From contig JAIVJG010000052.1 of NCBI GenBank assembly GCA_020200155.1, positions 1 to 37,711 of the forward strand: a DNA stretch of 37,711 nt, read 5' to 3'. The DNA comes from Acidobacteriota bacterium (GTDB lineage Bacteria > Acidobacteriota > Blastocatellia > Pyrinomonadales > Pyrinomonadaceae). Below, piece after piece: positions 32,189-37,711 of the stretch (its first letter is position 1; every line of letters starts with the position of its first letter). The notes under the pieces were generated by a model. That model worked only from the letters and a program-made list of their open reading frames with translations. It searched no databases and was not told where the DNA came from. A program made the translations under genes and the position numbers.

Positions 32189-33600
32189 CACACGCCCTCC
32201 CCCGCCTCGACCTCTTCCACGCGGCAACTCAAAGCGCCTTCGGCCAGACGCACGCGCACGCGCTCGCCCGTCTTCGAGGCACGCGCCGAGCGCAAAAGCT
32301 TTCCGCGCTCGTCCACGGCCAGCGCGTAGCCGCGACCCAGCACGGCGAGCGGCGACAGCGCGTCGAGCGATGCGACGTTGACGGCCAGCCGCGCACGCGC
32401 GTCATCGAGGCGCGCACGCGCCGCAGATTCCATTCCCGCGTGCGTCACGGCCAGCCGCACGCGCGCGGCGGACGCGCGTGTCGCGGCGCGCGCCGGCGAC
32501 AGGCGACACACGGCATCGTCGAAACGACGACGGGCGCGAACGGCTCTTTCCGCCATCAGTTTTTCAAGGCGCACGCGCGCATCCCTCAACTCTTCGAGCG
32601 ACGCGCGCAGGCGTGTGCGTACCTCGTCGAAGCCGTGGGACATCGCCGCTTCCGCCACGCGGGCGCGTTCCGTGATGACGCGGTAGCGCAGGGAGTTGAC
32701 GAGCTTGTGCGTCAGGTCTTCGACGTAAGAGGCGATCTCGTCTTCGCGCTCGGCGACGAGTTCGGCGGCTGCCGTCGGCGTCGCTGCGCGCACGTCCGCG
32801 ACGAAGTCCGCGATGGTGAAATCCGTCTCGTGCCCGACCGCAGAGATAACAGGGACGACGGACGCGCGAATCGCACGCGCCACTTCTTCTTCGTTGAACG
32901 CCCACAGGTCTTCGCTCGAACCGCCGCCACGTCCCACGATGATCGCGTCCACGCAATCGCGCGCCCGCCCCTCCGCGAGCGCCGCGCGGTGTTGCTCGTT
33001 CAAGAGTCGTATGGCGTGCGCGACTTCACGGCCTGCGCCCGCGCCCTGCACGCGCGCGGGCGCAATCAGGATGCTGACGGTGCGCGTGCGCCGCGCGACG
33101 GTGCGGATGATGTCGCGTATGGCCGCGCCCGCCGGCGAAGTGACGACGCCGATGCGTCGCGGCAGGAGCGGCAGTTCGCGCTTGAGCGATTCGTCGAATA
33201 AGCCTTCCGCCGAGAGGCGGTCGCGCAACTGCTCGAAGGCGACGCGCAGCGCGCCCGCGCCCACGGGGTCTAAGCCCTCGACCATCAACTCGTATTCGCC
33301 GCGCGGCTCGTAGACGGTCAGGCGTCCGCGCACGCGCACCAGCAATCCGTCCGAGGGGCGGAAGCGAATCGCGCGATTGACGCCGCGAAAGCACGTCGCG
33401 CGAAGCTGCGCCGACTCATCCCTGACGGTGAAATACCAGTGGCCGGAAGTGTGCGCCTTGAAATTTGAGATTTCGCCCTCGACCCACACGGACGCGAAGC
33501 GATTCTCCAGCGCGCTGCGCACCTGCGAGGTGAGTTCCGAGACGGTCAGCGGTCGCCGCTCCGTTTCGTCGAACAGTGACATGAGCAGAGGACGTGTCAT
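32188..33600 (-). CDS. xseA: exodeoxyribonuclease VII large subunit
   Basis: 470 residues from the ATG at 33600 (ATG at 33582 is possible; neither has a clear RBS). The N-terminal OB-fold domain (LTVSELTSQVRSALENRFASVWVEGEISNFK...HWYFTVRD) is followed by the catalytic region: RRIGVVTSPAGAAIRDI, DAIIVGRGGGSSEDLWAFNEEEVARAI and PVISAVGHETDFTIADFVAD. The C-terminal coiled coil ends with LSPLAVLGRGYALA. All are standard XseA motifs and the length is normal. It heads the xseA-(membrane protein)-xseB-ispA operon. Confidence 0.95.
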   Translation of the reverse strand: MTRPLLMSLFDETERRPLTVSELTSQVRSALENRFASVWVEGEISNFKAHTSGHWYFTVRDESAQLRATCFRGVNRAIRFRPSDGLLVRVRGRLTVYEPRGEYELMVEGLDPVGAGALRVAFEQLRDRLSAEGLFDESLKRELPLLPRRIGVVTSPAGAAIRDIIRTVARRTRTVSILIAPARVQGAGAGREVAHAIRLLNEQHRAALAEGRARDCVDAIIVGRGGGSSEDLWAFNEEEVARAIRASVVPVISAVGHETDFTIADFVADVRAATPTAAAELVAEREDEIASYVEDLTHKLVNSLRYRVITERARVAEAAMSHGFDEVRTRLRASLEELRDARVRLEKLMAERAVRARRRFDDAVCRLSPARAATRASAARVRLAVTHAGMESAARARLDDARARLAVNVASLDALSPLAVLGRGYALAVDERGKLLRSARASKTGERVRVRLAEGALSCRVEEVEAGEGV

Positions 33601-33601
33601 G

Positions 33602-33718
33602 GTTGAAAGTGAAGGATGAAGGATGAGTGTTGAAAAGGCAAGGATGAGAAACGAAGGCGAAGGCACGAAAACGTGGCCGTCAAACGTCCTCTTTTTCCTC
33701 GTCTCTCATCCCGCATGT
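33602..33718. repeat. heptanucleotide arrays upstream of xseA
   Basis: Units GTTGAAA, GTGAAGG, ATGAAGG, ATGAGTG, TTGAAAA, GGCAAGG, ATGAGAA, ACGAAGG (33603-33658), followed by an inverse piece at 33688-33713. GGATGAGAAACGAAGG at 33642-33657 pairs with 33696-33711 with three mismatches. It fills the whole gap between the VWFA gene and xseA, so the xseA ribosome-binding region lies in the repeat. Confidence 0.7.
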
Positions 33719-33721
33719 TTC

Positions 33722-34783
33722 CTACTTCGTCCCTGCTTTCGCGTAGTAGCCCTGACGATAAAGCAGGCGCAGTTTTTCCTTGCGGAGCGCGGGGTTGACG
33801 ATCTCGATCTGCACTTTGCGGAAAGAGCCGTCGCGCTTTTTGTTCGAGGGCGAGTAGGAGACGAGATATTGCGAGCGCAATTCCTGCTCGATCTGCGCGA
33901 AGGCCGCGTCCAAGTCTTCCCTGCTCTTGGGAAAGAAGGCGCGCCCGCCCGTGCGTTCGGAGACTTTACGCAAAGCGCCGTCGTCGGTCGGGTAGTTTTC
34001 GCGGTCGCTGATGCCGATTGCGTAGATCACCGTGTTGGACTTGACGGCGAAGTCTATCAACTCGTCCTTCTTCGTCAGGCTGCTCGTGTCGAAGCCGTCG
34101 GAGAGCAGTATGGCGGCGCGGCGCGTGCGCTCCGGCGTGTGCAGCAGCACCTGATTGGTCGTGGCCCAGAGCGCGTCCCAGATGCTCGACCAGCAGCGCG
34201 TGTCGTCCTGAACCGTCTGGCTGTGTTCGCACTCAGGGTCGTCGGGAGGCACTTCCACTTTGAGCCGTTCTATCGCGACGTTCAGGCTCGCGCGGTCAGC
34301 CGTCAACGCCTGCTGGACGAGCGGCTTGCCCGTGAAAGAGACGACGGCGACGCTGTCTCTGTCCGGGCGCATGACCCTTTCGAGGAAAGCGCGTGCGGCG
34401 GTCTTCTGATCCGGCAGCGTCTGCTCCTGCGATTTACTAATGTCTATCACGAGTGCCAGCGAGAGCGGCAGGTCTGTCTCGCGCTGGAAGGCGAAGAGCT
34501 GCTGCGGCACGCCGTCTTCGAGCACGCGCACGTCTTCCTGCTTGAGCGTCGTGACGAAGCGCCGGTTTTTATCAATCGCGGTGAGCAGGATGTTCGTCAG
34601 GTCTGTCTCGACGCGCTCGACTTCTTCGTCCGCGTCCGCGCCCGGCGTAGGCGCAGGTTTGGGCATTGTGCGCTGCCTGACCGCCGGCGGCGCGGGGCCG
34701 GAGTTTTGCGCGCGTGTGTGGCGCGGCGCGCCGACAAAGAGCAGCGCGAAGGCGATTGACAAGGCTAAAAGGCGTGAACGCAT
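33722..34783 (-). CDS. exported VWFA-related acidobacterial-domain protein
   Basis: 353 residues; GAGGGG lies about 10 bases before the ATG. Signal peptide (LLALSIAFALLFVGAPRHTRA), short Pro-rich linker, VRVLEDGVPQQLFAFQRE, then the A domain with MIDAS ALVIDISKSQEQ (DxSxS intact), VVSFTGKP and LLSDGFDTSS. It ends SQYLVSYSPSNKKRDGSFRKVQIEI. It is closest in the window to the protein at 7963-9162, sharing most motif wording, so the two are recent paralogues or parts of an expanded family. It is followed upstream in the same orientation by another VWA gene. Confidence 0.88.
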   Translation of the reverse strand: MRSRLLALSIAFALLFVGAPRHTRAQNSGPAPPAVRQRTMPKPAPTPGADADEEVERVETDLTNILLTAIDKNRRFVTTLKQEDVRVLEDGVPQQLFAFQRETDLPLSLALVIDISKSQEQTLPDQKTAARAFLERVMRPDRDSVAVVSFTGKPLVQQALTADRASLNVAIERLKVEVPPDDPECEHSQTVQDDTRCWSSIWDALWATTNQVLLHTPERTRRAAILLSDGFDTSSLTKKDELIDFAVKSNTVIYAIGISDRENYPTDDGALRKVSERTGGRAFFPKSREDLDAAFAQIEQELRSQYLVSYSPSNKKRDGSFRKVQIEIVNPALRKEKLRLLYRQGYYAKAGTK

Positions 34784-34833
34784 CTGAAATTTCCCCTCGT
34801 GTGAATTTAGTTTTGGCGGGAGAGTTTGAAATC

Positions 34834-36672
34834 TTATGGCATCGTCGTTTTGGCTTCCACGGCGATTGCCGGACTCAGGCGCACGGACGCTCCGTCGCGC
34901 GCGACGCGTACTCTGATGCGCGCCTCGCGTCGCACGTCCGCTCCCGACTCGTATGTGATCGTGTAGGCCGTGCGGAGTTGCGCGACCACGTCGTCGTAGG
35001 CGCGCTGCAACTGTTCGAGGCGCGTGATCGGATAATAAACGCCGCCGGAGACGCTCGCGAGTTTACGGCCTTCCTCATCCGCGCGCGACGTGAGCGTCAG
35101 GAAGCGGGCGCGCATCGGATCGAGCGTGCTCTCAGGCGCGGCGGCGCTCGACGCGGGGATCAGCCCGGAGGGGATGTAGAGCGGGTAGACGAGCGCGCCG
35201 GATTCGATGATCGCTTCGAGGATCGTGGGGAAAGGGATGAACGACCTGTTGTCGTCGCCGTCGGAGAGCACGACGATGGCTGTGCGCTCGCCGCGTAAGG
35301 GTTTCAAAGTGTGGACGAGCGTGTAGCCGAGCGAATCGTAGAGCGCGGTGGCTCCGCCAGCCTGGATGCTCTTCGTTCTTTCGGCGAGCAGGCGTCTGTC
35401 GGTCGTGAAGTCGGAGATGAGTTGCACGTCGTCGCGGAAGCTGATGATGGCGACGCGATCCTGCGAGCTGACGGTGTTGATGAAGTTGAGCGCAGCCTTG
35501 CGTATGAAGTCCAGTCGTTCCTCGACGCTGCCCGACACGTCGAGCAGCAGCACGAGGTTGAAAGGCGCGCTCGACTGCGTCACGTCTTTGACGCCGCGCT
35601 CCTGCCCGTCCTCGAAGACGGCGAAATCTTTTTCCGAAAGTCCGCCGATGGCACGCCCGTTGTGATCCGTGACGCTGGCCTGAAGCCGGGCGAGGTTCTG
35701 GCCGGCGGCGATTCTGACGTTGAAGGGATTGCGGCGCGCCGACGTGAGCGTCGGTTCCGTGCCGCGCGGCGGAAGCGTCTGCGTGTAGTCGCCGACGAGG
35801 CGCGGCGCAACCTTGCGAATAGCGCCCGTCAAATCCTGATCGCCGCTGCGGATGATGGCACGCGCGGCTTCCGTCAGGGCGCGCTCGCGCAAATCCGAAG
35901 GCACCATCGCCGCGTCCGAAACGCCGAAGAGCACGACGCCGCGCGCCGTCGTCAAATCAAGCTCGATGCGTGTGTCCTGCTTCGCCTTCTTGTCGCCGAA
36001 GCGGCCTGAGATTTCATACGCGCCGCCGCGCTTCTGTTTAATCTTCGGCAACTCGACCTCGCTGAAGAAACGCGGGCGGGAGAGCGTCCAGTGGAAGCTG
36101 TAGTGCAGTGCGTCCAGAGGCACGTCGGCGCGGATCGTCCCCGTGTCGGTCTGAACCTCCGCGGAAGAGACGTTGCCGACCACGTCCACGGCCCCGCCCT
36201 CCGTCTCGACGTGTACCTTCGCGCGTTCGGGCACGCGCACAGTGATGTCTATGCGCTCGCGCTCAAGCGCCGCCTGTTTTGCCGCCGACCTCTTGAGTCC
36301 CGTCACTTCAACCTTTTTTCTTTCCGCCTCGCGCTCGACATCAATCGAGACTACGCCGCCGCTCGCCGCGACGCGCACGTCCCGTTCCGTAACGGGCGCG
36401 CCGGGCGAGTTGGCGCGCACGGAAATTCCCTTTTGCTCGCCGGAAGCGATGACTGTAACGCGCCCCTCACGGTTTTTGACGCGGAGTTCGACGCGCCCCG
36501 GCGCATCGAGTTCACGTTCGTACCCTTGCGCGTGCGCCAACGTCGCCGCCCCGCCGCACATAAGGAGAGCTATCACGAGCGTTATCAGGGAGAATTTTCT
36601 GAAGCGAAGGCTTGCGCGCGCGGGGAGTTGCGCGGCGGAGATTGGGTACAGCATGAGTTGACGATGTTGCAT
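34834..36672 (-). CDS. large exported protein with beta-rich N-terminus and VWFA domain
   Basis: 612 residues. The start is uncertain: ATG 36672 is used, TTG 36693 and ATG 36654 are alternatives, and none has a clear RBS. Signal peptide (LITLVIALLMCGGAATLAHA) is followed by a repetitive beta region (about 50-190: RVELRVKNREGRVTVIASGE, VHVETEGGAVDVVGNVSSAEVQTDTG) resembling DUF4097-type adhesin-like beta-helix segments. A middle domain of about 110 residues precedes the pre-A module (NVRIAAGQNLARLQASVTDHNGRAIGGLSEKDFAVFEDGQ). The VWA domain carries MIDAS LLLDVSGSVEE, with ISFRDDV and VVLSDGDDNRS. It is exported or surface-located; the ligand is unknown. Confidence 0.78.
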   Translation of the reverse strand: MQHRQLMLYPISAAQLPARASLRFRKFSLITLVIALLMCGGAATLAHAQGYERELDAPGRVELRVKNREGRVTVIASGEQKGISVRANSPGAPVTERDVRVAASGGVVSIDVEREAERKKVEVTGLKRSAAKQAALERERIDITVRVPERAKVHVETEGGAVDVVGNVSSAEVQTDTGTIRADVPLDALHYSFHWTLSRPRFFSEVELPKIKQKRGGAYEISGRFGDKKAKQDTRIELDLTTARGVVLFGVSDAAMVPSDLRERALTEAARAIIRSGDQDLTGAIRKVAPRLVGDYTQTLPPRGTEPTLTSARRNPFNVRIAAGQNLARLQASVTDHNGRAIGGLSEKDFAVFEDGQERGVKDVTQSSAPFNLVLLLDVSGSVEERLDFIRKAALNFINTVSSQDRVAIISFRDDVQLISDFTTDRRLLAERTKSIQAGGATALYDSLGYTLVHTLKPLRGERTAIVVLSDGDDNRSFIPFPTILEAIIESGALVYPLYIPSGLIPASSAAAPESTLDPMRARFLTLTSRADEEGRKLASVSGGVYYPITRLEQLQRAYDDVVAQLRTAYTITYESGADVRREARIRVRVARDGASVRLSPAIAVEAKTTMP

Positions 36673-36701
36673 GTGGAGAATCGCGCCGGTCAAGGAGACG
36701 A

Positions 36702-36787
36702 AAGAAATGATGAATGATGAATGAAAGATCAGGGGCCTTGCTTCTTAATTCATCACTCCGCATTCATCATTCATCATTTCTTCTCAC
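36702..36787. repeat. paired heptanucleotide array, 22-bp perfect inverted repeat
   Basis: Units AATGATG, AATGATG, AATGAAA on the left; ATTCATC, ACTCCGC, ATTCATC, ATTCATC, ATTTCTT on the right. Arms 36702-36723 and 36761-36782 are perfectly complementary over 22 bases with a 37-base loop. It fills the gap between the small gene at 36784 and the VWFA gene. Confidence 0.8.
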
Positions 36788-36996
36788 CCCTTTCTTTTTT
36801 TGACGAACTCGGCGAAAGCGTCTTTCAGTTGCTCGACCTGTTCGGCGGTGAGCGCGCCGGTGACGGCCTGACCGTCCTGAAAGCCGATGATTGTGATGCG
36901 CCCGTCCATCTGAAAGTTGAATTTGAAGGTGCTGCCGTTCTCCAGTTCGTAAGAAAGATTCGGCGAGACGCTGGCCGCGCTGTTTGATTCAAGCAT
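36784..36996 (-). CDS. small protein of unknown function
   Basis: 70 residues from the ATG at 36996 with GGAG 9 bases upstream; the frame is open further 5' but that part looks non-coding. Sequence is a small beta-rich domain (NLSYELENGSTFKFNFQMDGRITIIGFQDGQAV) followed by a helix (LTAEQVEQLKDAFAEFVKKRKG). No signal peptide, membrane segment or known motif. It is the first gene of a possible transcription unit running into the VWFA genes. Not recognised. Confidence 0.55.
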   Translation of the reverse strand: MLESNSAASVSPNLSYELENGSTFKFNFQMDGRITIIGFQDGQAVTGALTAEQVEQLKDAFAEFVKKRKG

Positions 36997-37225
36997 ATGG
37001 TCGTTCTCCGTCGGCGATGTTTGAAAGTAGAGCCTCAAATGATGCCCGCAGGGCGTGTGCGCGGCGTGCGCCGCCGCCCTCTGCCTGCGCTTTGAGGTGG
37101 ACAGTTTAGCAGAGTCTTCGCTCGTATGGCATTTTGACCGTAGCCGTTGCGAACGATTGTGGCCCGCGCGGTCGTAGCGATTTCCGATCTCGACGATACA
37201 CAAAATTTTACGCGCGCGTCGAACC

Positions 37226-37254
37226 GTGACGGGAGGTCGCGCATCTGATACATT
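37226..37254 (+). promoter_or_regulatory. candidate promoter of the last gene
   Basis: GTGACG (37226-37231), 17 bases, TACATT (37249-37254), about 63 bases before the ATG at 37318. Hexamers are moderate. Confidence 0.35.
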
Positions 37255-37317
37255 AGTTGTTAGGTTGGTTCGCCTCCTCTGTCAGTCGCTTTCTCGTCCA
37301 CAAAATTTTTGCTGAAG

Positions 37318-37711
37318 ATGAAGCAATACAAAAATCACGCCGTCGTGTTCGTCGCAGCCGTCGTGCTGCTCGTCGCCTTCGCCGCGCTCGCCGCGCGCCC
37401 CGGCTTCGGACAGTCTCAGACGATGCAGAAAATCTCCGACGGAGATTCGGCAGTGACGAACGTGCAGCCGACCGCCATCGTCCGCGAAAGGCGTGCGAAC
37501 GCGACGCTGCCGGAGGCGTCCCCCGCCGCCACGGCCACGATCTTCAGTGCGGCGGCCACGCGCAACGCGTTTCTGAAGAATGATCTCAGTTGGGTGTTCG
37601 GCGGCAAGCCGCAGCGCGGATGGAATCTCTACACGCCGCTCATCAGCCGCCTGCTCGACAACGACAACGGAGCGGACACGAACGACTTCGCCTCCGCGCT
37701 CGCCAATTGGC
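37318..37711 (+). CDS. exported protein, 3' end outside the window
   Basis: 131 residues are visible and the frame is open at the window edge. A basic start (MKQYKNH) and hydrophobic stretch (AVVFVAAVVLLVAFAALAA) form a signal peptide, probably cut after GFGQ. The mature part has a polar linker (residues about 38-75), then helix-forming TIFSAAATRNAFLKNDLSWVFGG and WNLYTPLISRLLDNDNGADTNDFASALANW. Not recognised with confidence; only the N-terminus is here. Whether it is periplasmic or outer-membrane cannot be told. Confidence 0.65.
   Translation, partial: MKQYKNHAVVFVAAVVLLVAFAALAARPGFGQSQTMQKISDGDSAVTNVQPTAIVRERRANATLPEASPAATATIFSAAATRNAFLKNDLSWVFGGKPQRGWNLYTPLISRLLDNDNGADTNDFASALANW

Noticed and set aside
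3375-36787. Repeat arrays as CRISPR
   Set aside because: Units are 7 bases, degenerate and without unique spacers of 25-40 bases; no cas gene is present.

Overview
The window is GC-rich, densely coding bacterial chromosome. Several genes encode exported VWFA-related proteins of the type that is expanded in Acidobacteriota. Together with the DUF6687-like, DUF309, DUF4149, FmdB and TonB-like genes, the ileS-lspA-lgt-rluD and xseA-xseB-ispA orders, and intergenic heptanucleotide arrays, this suggests an acidobacterium, perhaps Blastocatellia/Pyrinomonadaceae. That placement is inference from family content, not from a marker-gene tree. No rRNA, tRNA, CRISPR, phage or transposase gene was seen.

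Layout. 1-6063 (+): a half-size 2Fe-2S protein, a DUF6687-like protein, a methyltransferase joined to a decapitated thioredoxin-reductase-like gene, a rhodanese, a Phd/ParE-type toxin-antitoxin pair, DUF309 and DUF4149 genes, and a GrdB-like protein. 6094-10278: a lone response regulator (-), an exported TonB-domain protein (+) and two VWFA-related proteins (-). 10455-15577 (-): ileS, lspA, lgt and rluD, the last two fused by a deletion. 15747-19181 (-): a DUF948-like membrane protein, a YtxH protein and a sigma-54 activator that has lost its DNA-binding end next to palindromic repeats. 19545-25888: a lytic transglycosylase, FmdB zinc ribbon, VWA protein, small membrane protein, aminotransferase, methyltransferase and PEGA/TPR protein. 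25888-30135: an N-terminally truncated Slt-type transglycosylase, a GAF protein, a second lone response regulator and an unknown small protein. 30214-33600 (-): ispA (internally deleted), xseB, a membrane protein and xseA. 33722-37711: two more VWFA proteins, a small unknown and the start of an exported protein.

Two things stand out beyond ordinary annotation. First, period-7 intergenic repeat arrays recur through the window. They are usually in inverted pairs that could fold into hairpins of 20-28 bp. They abut or contain the stop codons of neighbouring genes, and one inverted pair brackets the toxin-antitoxin module. Second, four genes or gene pairs (methyltransferase/trxR-like, lgt/rluD, ispA, slt) show clean losses of coding sequence at sharp junctions. 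Because lgt and ispA are normally needed for growth, either the assembly has collapsed short segments repeatedly or this lineage carries real micro-deletions. All four should be checked against reads before any biological conclusion is drawn.
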